Source: Streptococcus penaeicida (GTDB taxonomy: Bacteria; Bacillota; Bacilli; Lactobacillales; Streptococcaceae). Taken from it: a stretch of DNA of 64,000 bases. The position numbers were made by a program, and so were the translations under genes. The stretch lies in the NCBI RefSeq assembly GCF_002887775.1, contig NZ_LOCM01000011.1, positions 34,465-98,464 on the forward strand, in the 5' to 3' direction. The notes under the pieces are model-generated. The model ran no database searches and was not told the origin of the DNA. It was given only the letters and a program-made list of their open reading frames with translations. Position 1 is the stretch's first letter; each line of letters begins with the position of its first letter. Below, in pieces: positions 18,789 to 28,233 of this stretch.

Positions 18789-19510
18789 ATGAATATTGGT
18801 CTTATTTTTGCAGGTGGAGTTGGTAGCCGGATGCGTTCTAAAGGAAAACCAAAACAATTTTTAGAAGTACACAGTAAACCAATCATTGTTCATACCTTGG
18901 AAGTTTTTGAAAATAATCCAGAAATTGATGCTACTGTTGTGGTATGTGTCAGTGATTGGATGACTTATATGGAAAAATTAGTAGAGAAGTTTTCCTCAGA
19001 AAAGTTAAAGCTATTGTACCTGGTGGTGAAACTGGACAACTTTCCATTTTTAATGGTTTAGAAGCTGCGGAAAAAATTGCTAGTGGACAAGATGATATTG
19101 TTCTGATACATGATGGTGTCCGTCCTTTAATTGATGTTCCTCTCTTATCTAATAACATTCAAACAGTCAAAGAAAAAGGCTCTGCCATTACTTCTGTAGC
19201 AGCAAAAGAAACAGTAGTTTTAATTAACGACCAATCTGAGATCGAAGAAGTAGTTGACCGAACTCGTTCTTACATCGCTAAAGCCCCTCAAAGCTTTTAC
19301 TTAAAGGACATTCTAGAAGTTCAAAGAGACGCAATTGCAAAAGGGATAACCAATGCGATTGATTCAAGTACTTTAATGGGAATGTATAAACGGAAATTAA
19401 CCATTGTAGAAGGTCCATATGAAAACATCAAGATTACAACACCCGATGATTTCTACACCTTTAAAGCCCTTTACGATGCTAAAGAAAATGCTCAAATTTA
19501 TGGATTATAA
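18789..19510 (+). pseudogene. IspD/TarI-like cytidylyltransferase, frameshifted at residue 71
   Basis: MNIGLIFAGGVGSRMRSKGK carries the nucleotidyltransferase loop AGGxGxRM with its Lys, and KPKQFLEV follows. The frame breaks at the A4 run 19000-19003. One more A joins it to VKAIVPGGETGQLSIFNGL, then IHDGVRPL, giving 240 aa. IspD makes CDP-methylerythritol and TarI/Bcs1-type relatives make CDP-ribitol or related donors. The location in a polysaccharide locus beside LicD and an SDR favours a CDP-alditol role over isoprenoid synthesis. The gene begins right after the LicD stop and is followed after one base by the SDR gene. Confidence 0.82.
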
Positions 19511-19511
19511 A

Positions 19512-20570
19512 ATGATAAGTTATTCAAATTCAATTGTACAAAGAGATTTACAAACCATTATTTCCGATCACTCGATTGCTTGGGAAAAATTAAATCAGAA
19601 ATCAGTCTTAATAACTGGGGCTAACTCTATGTTGGCAACTTACATGATCTATAGCTTAGCCTATTTAAATCAAATTGAGGACCGCAATATTACCATCATT
19701 GCAAGTGCTCGAAATTTAGAAAAAGCCAAATTACGTTTTAAAGATTTAGTTGAAGATGACAAAATTATCCTGATTCAACATGATGTCAACGAAACTTTGG
19801 TTTATGAAGGTAAAGTTGATTTTATTGTACATGCAGCTAGCAACGCAAGCCCTCATTTTATTTTGACTGATCCAGTTGGAATTATTAAGGCAAATACACT
19901 GGGAACACTAAATCTTTTAGAATTTGCCAAAACAAAAGCTACTGAAAATTTCCTATTCATGTCTACTCGTGAAATCTATGGAAAAGCTATACAAGAAGTT
20001 ATAGACGAAGAAGCCTATGGAGCTTTTGACATATTAGAAAGCCGTGCTTGTTATCCAGAAAGTAAGAGGATGGCTGAAACACTTCTAAGATCTTTTTCTG
20101 ACCAATATCAGTTACCATATACAATTGCCAGACTTGCCCATGTTTATGGACCAGGTATGGAAGTGGCAAACGATGGTCGGATTATGAGCGATTTAATTCA
20201 TAATGTTCTTCTGTCAGAAGATATAATCTTGAAAAGTGATGGTAGTGCGGAACGGGCATTTTGTTACCTATCGGATGCAACAACAGCATTATTTTTAATC
20301 CTCTTAAACGGTGAAAATGGACAAGCTTATAACATTGCTAATGAAGATGAACCCATTATGATTCGTGACCTTGCTAAGCTACTTGTTGAAACTTTCCCTA
20401 CTAAAGGATTAAAAGTAGTTTTTGATATTCCGCAAGAAACAAGTAAAGCTTATAGTAAAATGGGTAGAACCCGACTTAGTACTAAAAAATTAGAAGCTAT
20501 TGGCTGGCAAAGACAAGTTAGCCTAAAAGAAGGTTTAATAAAAACTGTCGAGAGCTTTGAGGGAAATTAA
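19512..20570 (+). CDS. NAD-dependent epimerase/dehydratase (extended SDR)
   Basis: From ATG 19512 the protein is 352 aa. It has a Rossmann motif TGANSMLATY (about residues 34-43), HAASNASP, the catalytic serine region MSTREIYG and the catalytic CYPESK with Tyr and Lys. RLAHVYGPGM and a sugar-binding C-terminal part follow. These are extended-SDR features of nucleotide-sugar epimerases or dehydratases. An upstream in-frame start at 19419 lies inside the IspD-like gene and is rejected. Beside an IspD-like enzyme it may act on a CDP-activated or precursor sugar; the substrate is unknown. It overlaps the next gene by one base. Confidence 0.85.
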   Translation: MISYSNSIVQRDLQTIISDHSIAWEKLNQKSVLITGANSMLATYMIYSLAYLNQIEDRNITIIASARNLEKAKLRFKDLVEDDKIILIQHDVNETLVYEGKVDFIVHAASNASPHFILTDPVGIIKANTLGTLNLLEFAKTKATENFLFMSTREIYGKAIQEVIDEEAYGAFDILESRACYPESKRMAETLLRSFSDQYQLPYTIARLAHVYGPGMEVANDGRIMSDLIHNVLLSEDIILKSDGSAERAFCYLSDATTALFLILLNGENGQAYNIANEDEPIMIRDLAKLLVETFPTKGLKVVFDIPQETSKAYSKMGRTRLSTKKLEAIGWQRQVSLKEGLIKTVESFEGN

Positions 20571-21505
20571 TGGTTAAAACAGCAGTATTAGTGGCTACTT
20601 ATAATGGTCAAAATTTTATCTTGGATCAGTTGGATTCTATTAGAAACCAAACAGTTAAGCCTGATTATGTTATTTTACGAGATGACCGTTCAAGCGATAA
20701 AACGGTTGAAGTTGTCAACGACTATATCAAATCACACGATTTAAAAGGATGGTCAATTGTTAAAAATGAACATAATTTAGGCTGGCGTTTAAATTTCAGG
20801 CAGCTACTAATTGATTCTTTAGACTATCAAGTGGATTATGTTTTTTTTAGCGATCAGGATGATATCTGGTATTTAGACAAAAATGAACGTCAATTGGCAA
20901 TTATGGAAAAAAATCCTCATATTGATGTTTTAAGTGCCGATGTCGATATTAAATTAATGTCAGAAGATGCTACTGAGCCTAATCAATTTCAGTTTGATAA
21001 ACAAGATGAGATTACAGCCTATCCATTAGATTTTACCTATCATAATTATCGTCAAGGATGGACTTTTTGCATTCGTAAAGCTTTAGTAGAACAGATTTTG
21101 AAATATTATACTGATGGCCTAATTTTATCTCATGATAATTTAATGACCGGAATATCTGGTTTACTTGGAAGTGGCTATAATTATAATCAAGCAGTTGGGG
21201 TTCATAAAAGACACGGTGGTAATGCAAGTGGAAATTTATTGAGTCTTCACAGTTCGCATCAACGTCATCTGGATGAATTAAAATTAGTTCTAAGTTATGA
21301 TTTGATAGCTGAAGGTGTCCTTAAGGAACGTAATCATCCTAATTATTCTAAACTTCTAGAATATTTAACATTTAATAAAGAACGTATAGAGAATGCTAAA
21401 AATAGAAAAGTACTTTCAACTTTAAAACAGGTTATAAAAGATAAAGACTATTATGACAGTTTTAGTAACAGAGTAAGGGATATCCTATTTTTAGTCAAAA
21501 AATAA
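20570..21505 (+). CDS. GT2 family glycosyltransferase
   Basis: A 311-aa GT2 enzyme: VLVATYNGQNFILDQLDSI, then RDDRSSDKTV and FFSDQDDIWYLDK (the DxD metal site near residue 98). These motifs resemble RgpB-type rhamnosyltransferases. The C-terminal part is helical and charged without membrane segments. It starts at the last base of the SDR stop. It probably adds one residue of the repeat unit or side chain; donor and acceptor are not deducible. Confidence 0.85.
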   Translation: MVKTAVLVATYNGQNFILDQLDSIRNQTVKPDYVILRDDRSSDKTVEVVNDYIKSHDLKGWSIVKNEHNLGWRLNFRQLLIDSLDYQVDYVFFSDQDDIWYLDKNERQLAIMEKNPHIDVLSADVDIKLMSEDATEPNQFQFDKQDEITAYPLDFTYHNYRQGWTFCIRKALVEQILKYYTDGLILSHDNLMTGISGLLGSGYNYNQAVGVHKRHGGNASGNLLSLHSSHQRHLDELKLVLSYDLIAEGVLKERNHPNYSKLLEYLTFNKERIENAKNRKVLSTLKQVIKDKDYYDSFSNRVRDILFLVKK

Positions 21506-21515
21506 TGGAGTATAG

Positions 21516-22874
21516 ATGAAAAAAACATATATCAGTTATATTGAAACTCTTTTTTCTGATAAGACAATTCATAAAACCTTTCTTGTTGTTGGACTTATGA
21601 TAACAATGACTTTTAGTTTTTTAATGCCTTTCTTTAATGAACCAGATGGCCAATACCATCTAGCAGTTTCCGGTAGAATTGCAAATAGTGTTATCGATAC
21701 TTCAAAATATGGCGAGTATGATATTATTTCAGGGATGAAAAGTCAAAAAGACTCTTATAAAGACGGAACACGATTTGAAAAATATTACCTCAATAAAGCA
21801 TCTTTTGTTTCATGGAAAGATGCACCTAGGGAGGTTAATTACTCTGTTGTTAACTTTGTTTATTGGGGCCATGTTCTACCAGCAATAGGTTTAAAATTAG
21901 GGCAGTTTATCTACCCATCCATGGGAGTTATGATTACCTTTGCAAGGCTCTTAACATCTTTCTTATCAGTCATCGCATTAACCTTTATTATAAAATCACT
22001 GAAAAATGCAAAAATGATCTTTTTTGCAGTCTTCCTGAGTCCGGTTTCATTAAATTCATTTGCTAGTCTTTCATATGATGCCACAGGATTTGTCATAACA
22101 GCTTGGTTAGTTTCGCAATTAATCAATATCTTATCTGATCGAATGATTTCAAAAAAACGCCTGATTCTATTAGCAATCACGACATTCCTGGCTTTAATAG
22201 GATGCAAGCAAAATTATTGGTTAATATTAGGCTTGATTCCAATTGTATTATTATATACAAATCATGTTAAAGCAGTACATTTAAGATCCAAAGTCTTAAA
22301 TGTGCTTGAACTTATTTCAAAGAATCTTGTCTTAAAATTAGTTGTAGCAGTATTTATTCTTGCAGGATTTTATGTGATATCACGTTCTCATGGTGGTCTG
22401 TTAGTGGTTATTCGACGTTATCTAATGACCTTTGGCTATAATTATTCTGGAACGCAATTGCTAAGTAATGATATTACTTCATGGTTAGCGGCACCTTATC
22501 CTTCCTATAATTTTATCCCAACATGGGTTTCTGCGGTTTGGTACCTTCTTTTCTTTGCAGTCTTATTTACTGAAGAAAAATTTGTCAAAAGTAGAAAAAT
22601 TGGTTTAATATTCCTAATGACTTTCTTTGTTGGGATTTTTGGGGTTTATTTTATCATGTTAGAATATAATGGAGCAAGAACTAGCTATATTGAAGGAGTA
22701 CAAGGGCGGTATTTCACTCCAACTTTAGTTTTATTACAAGTTTTTGCTTCTAGTATAAAACTTCGAATTGAGCAATATGGGCAAAAAATTATACCTATTG
22801 CTTTACTTTGTTTAATACTTGTATCAAATGGATTATTATTATTTGATACTGTAATCAGTTTGATATTGAGGTAA
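21516..22874 (+). CDS. DUF2142 family polytopic membrane protein, possible GT-C glycosyltransferase or polymerase
   Basis: A 452-aa protein with many membrane segments. A first segment (FLVVGLMITMTFSFLMPFF) is followed at once by the loop NEPDGQYHLAVSGRI, which has the acidic first-loop motif typical of DUF2142 and GT-C enzymes. A second extracytoplasmic loop holds ARTSYIEGVQGRYFTP near the C-terminus, also a family feature. GT-C enzymes use undecaprenyl-phosphate-linked sugars, so this is the natural partner of the DPM-like and DUF2304 pair upstream. No separate Wzy polymerase is seen in the locus, so a polymerase role is also possible. Confidence 0.72.
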   Translation: MKKTYISYIETLFSDKTIHKTFLVVGLMITMTFSFLMPFFNEPDGQYHLAVSGRIANSVIDTSKYGEYDIISGMKSQKDSYKDGTRFEKYYLNKASFVSWKDAPREVNYSVVNFVYWGHVLPAIGLKLGQFIYPSMGVMITFARLLTSFLSVIALTFIIKSLKNAKMIFFAVFLSPVSLNSFASLSYDATGFVITAWLVSQLINILSDRMISKKRLILLAITTFLALIGCKQNYWLILGLIPIVLLYTNHVKAVHLRSKVLNVLELISKNLVLKLVVAVFILAGFYVISRSHGGLLVVIRRYLMTFGYNYSGTQLLSNDITSWLAAPYPSYNFIPTWVSAVWYLLFFAVLFTEEKFVKSRKIGLIFLMTFFVGIFGVYFIMLEYNGARTSYIEGVQGRYFTPTLVLLQVFASSIKLRIEQYGQKIIPIALLCLILVSNGLLLFDTVISLILR

Positions 22875-22879
22875 TTTTC

Positions 22880-24298
22880 GTGAAGTTAATTAAAAATATG
22901 TTTTACAATACCTCTTATCAATTATTGACATTAATACTTCCATTGATAACAGTTCCTTATGTTTCTCGAATATTATCACCAACTGGTATCGGTATTAATG
23001 CCTATACAAGCTCAATTGTGATGTATTTTACCCTTTTTGGGGCGTTAGGGATTTCTTTGTATGGAAATCGTGAAATTGCTTTTGTTCAAAAAAATAAATA
23101 TAGACGAAGTAAGGTATTTTGGGAATTAGTTTTTCTGAAATTCATCACTGTATCAATTGCCTCAATCTTTTACTTACTCTTTGTTTTCTGGACCAAAGAT
23201 TGGACCAGTTTTTACCTTTTACAAGGGATTAATTTGCTAGCTACTGCAACTGATATTTCTTGGTATTATCTTGGAATAGAAGATTTTAAAAGAATAGTTG
23301 TACGAAATACAATTGTTAAACTAACAACAGTTACCTTAACCTTTATTTTAGTAAGAACTAAAAATGATTTGGGTCTGTATATCTTTTTAATCGCTTTTGC
23401 AGCCTTACTTGGGAATTTAACAGTATGGCAGCATCTAAAAGAAGAAGTTATCAGGATTCCTTTCAAAAGACTTTCAATTTTCAAGCACTTGAAACCAACT
23501 TTGATGCTCTTTTTACCACAAATTACGATGCAAATTTACCTCTCCTTAAATAAAAGTATGTTAGGAGCTATGGATAGCGTTGTTAGTGCAGGATATTTCG
23601 ATCAATCAGATAAAATTATTCGTATTTTATTTACGATTGTATCAGCAATTGGTGGCGTTTTTCTACCCCGTCTATCTAGTCTCTTCTCTAATGGAAAAAA
23701 AGAAGAAGCTAAATCATTACTTATTAAATTAATTGATTTGAGTAATGCCATTTCAATGTTAATGATAGCTGGGATTGTAGGTGTTTCCTCTACATTTGCA
23801 ACATTCTTTTTTGGAAAAGACTACGCTCAAGTAGGTGCCTTAATGGCAGTTCAATCCTTTATGATTATTTTTATTTCTTATGGTAATGCTTTAGGCACCC
23901 AATATTTGTTAGCTTCAAAACGTACCAAGGCTTATACCTATTCAGCAATCGTAGGCTTGATTATAAATGTTATCGGAAATATCATTTTGATTCCAATTCT
24001 TGGTGCAATGGGAGCCATAATCTCAACAGTTTTAACCGAATTTGCAGTATCTTTATATCAAATCATTTCATTGCGAGATGTCTTTAGTCTTAAAGAATTA
24101 ACTCGTGGCTTATTGCGGTATTCTGTTGCAGCTCTCGTTACGGCGGCACTCATATTTTATATGGACAGTCATATGTCCATCTCATTTATCAACTATGGTC
24201 TCCAAACCATTGTAGGTGTGTCGACCTATGTTATTATTATTTATGTATTGAAAACACCAGTTATTGACTTATTTAAAAACTTTAAGAAGGGAATATAA
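22880..24298 (+). CDS. Wzx-type polysaccharide flippase (PST/MOP family)
   Basis: A 472-aa membrane protein with about 12-14 hydrophobic segments. It opens with the classic flippase N-terminus KNMFYNTSYQLLTLILPLIT followed by VPYVSRILSP, then YTSSIVMYFTLFGALGISLYG. The later helices (AIVGLIINVIGNIILIPILG and others) complete the MOP fold. It would move lipid-linked glycan across the membrane. Rhamnan loci of S. mutans and S. pyogenes use an ABC transporter (RgpC/RgpD) instead; none is present here. The stop of this gene and the start of the next almost touch. Confidence 0.9.
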   Translation: MKLIKNMFYNTSYQLLTLILPLITVPYVSRILSPTGIGINAYTSSIVMYFTLFGALGISLYGNREIAFVQKNKYRRSKVFWELVFLKFITVSIASIFYLLFVFWTKDWTSFYLLQGINLLATATDISWYYLGIEDFKRIVVRNTIVKLTTVTLTFILVRTKNDLGLYIFLIAFAALLGNLTVWQHLKEEVIRIPFKRLSIFKHLKPTLMLFLPQITMQIYLSLNKSMLGAMDSVVSAGYFDQSDKIIRILFTIVSAIGGVFLPRLSSLFSNGKKEEAKSLLIKLIDLSNAISMLMIAGIVGVSSTFATFFFGKDYAQVGALMAVQSFMIIFISYGNALGTQYLLASKRTKAYTYSAIVGLIINVIGNIILIPILGAMGAIISTVLTEFAVSLYQIISLRDVFSLKELTRGLLRYSVAALVTAALIFYMDSHMSISFINYGLQTIVGVSTYVIIIYVLKTPVIDLFKNFKKGI

Positions 24299-24299
24299 A

Positions 24300-25085
24300 A
24301 TGCCAATATTAGCAGGGATTGTGACATTCAATCCAGAAATGCAACGTTTAAAAGAAAATATTGAAGCCATTAAGCCTCAAGTAGATAAAGTGATAATTGT
24401 CGATAATGGATCACAAAATTGTGATAAGATTTGTCAGTGTTTTCCTGATTTGACCATCATTAAATTGAATGAAAACATAGGAATTGCAGCAGCACTTAAT
24501 AGGATTGGAAATTATGCTATTGAGCATGCTTTTGATTGGTTCCTTACATTAGATCAAGATACAGTCGTTTTTAAAGATCTTATTGCCAATTATAAACCTT
24601 ACATAAATTTGCCTAATGTTGGTATCTTAACTTGTTTGTTTAAGGATATTAATAAGACCAGTGATGAAAGTTACACATCTGAATATGAAGAGGTTACAAA
24701 GTGTATAACTTCGGCAGCTTTTATGAAAACAAGTGTTTTTGCCAAATCTGATAAATTCGATGAAAAAATGTTTATTGACCTAGTAGACTATGATTTAAAC
24801 TATCATTATGAAAAATTAGGATACAAAACTTATCGCATCAATAAAATTGGATTTCTTCATGAAATAGGTAATGCAAGTCCAATCAAATTTTTAGGAAAAG
24901 ATGCTTATACATCCAATCACAGTGCATTTAGAAAATATTACTTTGCTCGTAACACCATTTACCTCAGTAAAAAGTACGGATTTAATAAGGAAACTAAAAA
25001 TAACTATATTGTTCTAAGAGATGAATTTATTAAAATTGTCTGCTTTGAAAAGAAAAAAATTGTCAAAAGTAACGGCAATCGGTAA
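24300..25085 (+). CDS. GT2 glycosyltransferase (rhamnosyltransferase-like), C-terminus probably truncated by a frameshift
   Basis: Start ATG 24300 follows AAGGGAA. The protein begins MPILAGIVTFNPEMQRLKEN, with VDNGSQN, LNENIGIAAALN and FLTLDQDTVVF (metal site near residue 92), like WbbL/RfbF-type rhamnosyltransferases. As written it ends after 261 aa in FEKKKIVKSNGNR. Changing the seven-A run at 25053-25059 to nine (or six) continues it as KLSKVTAIGKGIIEGIFMKV to a stop at 25134. That is the basic amphipathic tail usual in this family, gives about 278 aa, and overlaps the next gene. Confidence 0.82.
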   Translation: MPILAGIVTFNPEMQRLKENIEAIKPQVDKVIIVDNGSQNCDKICQCFPDLTIIKLNENIGIAAALNRIGNYAIEHAFDWFLTLDQDTVVFKDLIANYKPYINLPNVGILTCLFKDINKTSDESYTSEYEEVTKCITSAAFMKTSVFAKSDKFDEKMFIDLVDYDLNYHYEKLGYKTYRINKIGFLHEIGNASPIKFLGKDAYTSNHSAFRKYYFARNTIYLSKKYGFNKETKNNYIVLRDEFIKIVCFEKKKIVKSNGNR

Positions 25086-25123
25086 AGGTATTATTGAAGG
25101 CATATTTATGAAAGTTGATAACA

Positions 25124-26268
25124 ATGACAGATAAAAAAACTATTTTATTTTTCTCTGGATATTTTCTCCCTTTCTTAGGTGGCATTGAGCGTTATACGGA
25201 TAAATTAACAAATGAACTCCTTAAATTGGGTTACGATATTATTATTGTAACGACTAATCATGATCAATTGCCAAATTTTGAGATTGATAACGGTCGCAAA
25301 ATTTATCGTTTTCCGTCTAAAAATCAATTTAAACAGCGCTACCCAATCTTAGATAAAAATTCAGAATATCATGAATTATATCAAAAGCTTTTGGCAGAAA
25401 AAGCAGATTATGTCATCTGTAATACCCGCTTTCAATTGACAACCTTATTGGGTCTAAAGTATGCTAAAGCTAAAGGGCTTCCAAGTATTGTTCTTGATCA
25501 TGGTAGTAGTCATTTTACCGTCAATAATAAAGTTTTAGACGTTTTTGGTGCTATCTATGAACATCTCTTGACTGGTCTGGTTAAATCTTATCATCCTAAA
25601 TTCTTTGCAGTGTCAGAACGTAGTTCCAACTGGCTTAAACACTTTTCGATTAACTCTAGTGGTGTAATCTATAATTCTGTTCCGGATGATTTAGCCAACC
25701 AATTTAAGGGTGCAAGCTATTTATCAAAAAACGACCAGGAAATCTATATTACTTATGCTGGACGCATTCTAAAAGAGAAGGGTGTTGCCATGTTAGTTGA
25801 GGCATTTTCGGAAGCTAACTTTCCAAAAGACATTCATCTACAGATAGCTGGTGATGGTCCTTTACTTGAGGAATTGATTGCTGAGAATAAGAATGGAAAT
25901 ATCCACTTTTTAGGTAAGTTGAATTTTCAAGAAACCATGTCTTTAATGGCACAATCTGATATTTTTGTTTATCCGTCTATGTACCTGAGGGATTACCGAC
26001 TTCAATTTTAGAAGCAGGATTGTTAGGGTCGGCAGTGATTGCAACCGATCGTGGTGGTACGACCGAAGTTATTATCAATGATCAATTGGGAATAATCATC
26101 GAAGAAAATAAGGACTCACTCAAAACTGCTTTACAAACGCTTGTTGAAGATAATACTAGAAGAGAAAATTTACAAAAATCAATTCAAAAACGGATTCAAT
26201 CAACATTTGTTTGGTCAGTAACAGCAAAAAAACTTGTGTCGGTATTATTTGGTAATAAAAAGGAGTAA
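25124..26268 (+). pseudogene. GT4 family glycosyltransferase, frameshifted in the donor site
   Basis: Start ATG 25124 (MTDKKTILFFSGYFLPFLGG), with the acceptor-side glycine loop GGIERYTDKL. The donor side has YAGRILKEKGVAMLVEAF and IAGDGPLLEELI. The frame breaks at the CC at 25984-25985. With one more C the text reads YPSMYPEGLPTSILEAG, the canonical GT4 E-x7-E donor motif, and continues AVIATDRGGTTEVI to the end (381 aa). The assignment is firm. As written the enzyme lacks its catalytic glutamates and would be inactive. Confidence 0.85.
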
Positions 26269-26280
26269 TGGAGATAGAAA

Positions 26281-28147
26281 ATGAAAAAATACTATAGCTC
26301 AAAAAAGTTATATTTACTAATGGGCTTTACTTTAGCTAATCTCTTGAATGCTGGAATAATCCATGCAAACGATGTTAGTGCACCACTAGCCACTGATAGT
26401 GTGGCTAGTTCTATGACGAGCAATCAGACTGGTATGCAGACTGCTATTAGTGAACAAGTAGTTTCAACAACTCCCGTTACAGAATCACAGACTACGAATC
26501 CAAATGTTATTGTGTCTACTCAAGAACTTCAAGTAGATTCAGTTATTAATCAAGGAAGTGATTCTGCTTCCTCTACAAAATCGATAACTCTAGTTAAAGA
26601 AGCTCAACAAACAGCGACTAAAACAGCAGTAGTACAAGATGCGGTTCTTTCTTATTCAGGACATGTGCAGGATATAGGTTGGCAGTCACCAGTAACTGAT
26701 GGCTTAGTCAGTGGAACGACTGGTCAATCAAAACGACTCGAAGCTATCAAGATTAATGTATCAACTCCCTATACAGGTTCCATTACATATAATAGTTCAG
26801 TTATTAATTCTGGTTGGCAAACCGCAGTATCAACTGGTCAAATGAGTGGAACGACTGGTCAATCTAAGGCAATTGAAGCGATTCAAATTAATCTGACTGG
26901 TGATCTGGCCCTTCAGTATGATATCTATTATCGAACGCATATTGCATCATATGGATGGCTTGGATGGGCTAAAAATGGTGCTTTTGCGGGCAGTACAGGT
27001 TTATCCAAACAAATGGAAGCCTATGAAGTCTTTTTAATTGCTAAGGGTACCGAAGTAAACCTTGATATTAATAAGCCCTTTATTGAAATTGTAAAACCTA
27101 GTTTAACTTATAAAACTCATGTCCAGGATATAGGTTGGCAACATTGGTTTCTGAAGGTCAGCTAGCTGGGACCACAGGTCGATCAAAAAGAGTTGAAGCT
27201 TGATTGTTCATTTGTCATCCAAAGAATTTGGCAATCTTCAATATCGCAGTCACGTTCAAGGTATTGGTTGGCAAAATTATGTCCAAAGTGGTAGTATGAC
27301 AGGAACAAGTGGCCAATCTAGACGAATTGAGGCTTTGCAATTGCAGTTAACAGGTGTATTAACACAAAAATATAGTGTTAAATATCGGGTTCATATTCAA
27401 GATATTGGATGGCAAAACTGGGTTTATGATAACGCTATTGCCGGTACAACTGGTCAGTCAAAAAGGGTAGAAGCAATTGAAATCGTATTAGTTGATAAAG
27501 TAAGTAAGCCTGTTGGTCTTTCTGCTTCTCAAGGTAATTATGCTATTGTTAATAAAGTCATCTATCTTGATGCTGGACATGGTGGCTATGATCCTGGTGC
27601 AGCTTATTTTAACCAATCCGAAAAAACCTTAAATTTGCAAATGCAAACGCGCCTCAAAACTAAACTTGAAGCAGCAGGCTATAAAGTTGTGACTACTAGG
27701 ACCGATGATACCTATGTTGATTTGCTACCTCGCTCTCAAAGCGCAAATCTGTCTATTGCTGACCTCTTTATTTCAATCCATTTTAATGCCTCAACAAGCA
27801 GTTATGCGAATGGGATTGAAACCTATTATTATGAGTATTATCCAGAGTATCAACCAAAGATAAATGCAGATTGGCACTTAGATCCGGATCGTCTCAGTCG
27901 AAGTAATACCTTAGCTCAGGCTATTCAATCATCTACGGTTGGGAATACTGGCGCTAAAAATAATGGGGTACTAAGAGACACATTCTCTGTTTTAAGAGAA
28001 ACAACAGCACCCGCTGTGCTATTAGAATTAGGGTATATGTCAAACCCGACTGAGTTCCAGAATATTAATTCTGCGACTTACCAAGAAAAACTGGCTAACG
28101 GTATTTTCAGTGGTATTTTATCTTATTACAAACAATATCAAGCCTAA
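26281..28147 (+). pseudogene. Secreted N-acetylmuramoyl-L-alanine amidase with ChW repeats, two frameshifts
   Basis: A signal peptide (MKKYYSSKKLYLLMGFTLAN to the HAND cleavage region) leads a Ser/Thr-rich linker and then about six ChW-type repeats of the pattern HVQDIGWQ...GTTGQSKR.EAI. The C-terminal amidase_3 domain has YLDAGHGGYDPGA, SEKTLNL, DLFISIHFNAS and LLELGYMSN, which give the zinc histidines and glutamate and the catalytic glutamate. Frameshifts lie at 27146-27147 (GG to GGG) and 27200-27201 (TT to TTT), both in one repeat. Repaired length is 622 aa. It cleaves the amide between MurNAc and the stem peptide outside the cell. It is the last gene of the polysaccharide run and is followed by a terminator. 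Confidence 0.88.
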
Positions 28148-28155
28148 AATTCTAG

Positions 28156-28195
28156 CTCAAAAATCTGTTTGTCCTAACGATTTTTGAGTTTTTTT
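28156..28195 (+). terminator. Terminator closing the polysaccharide-amidase run
   Basis: CTCAAAAATC / GATTTTTGAG (10 bp) with a 13-nt loop and T7. Confidence 0.85.
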
Positions 28196-28233
28196 GTGCT
28201 ATAATGAAGGTATATTATATATTGAGGTGGATT

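Noticed and set aside
18789..19510. Isoprenoid pathway IspD as the function of the cytidylyltransferase
   Set aside because: Streptococci use the mevalonate pathway, and the gene sits between LicD and an SDR in a polysaccharide locus, so a CDP-alditol or similar donor is more likely.
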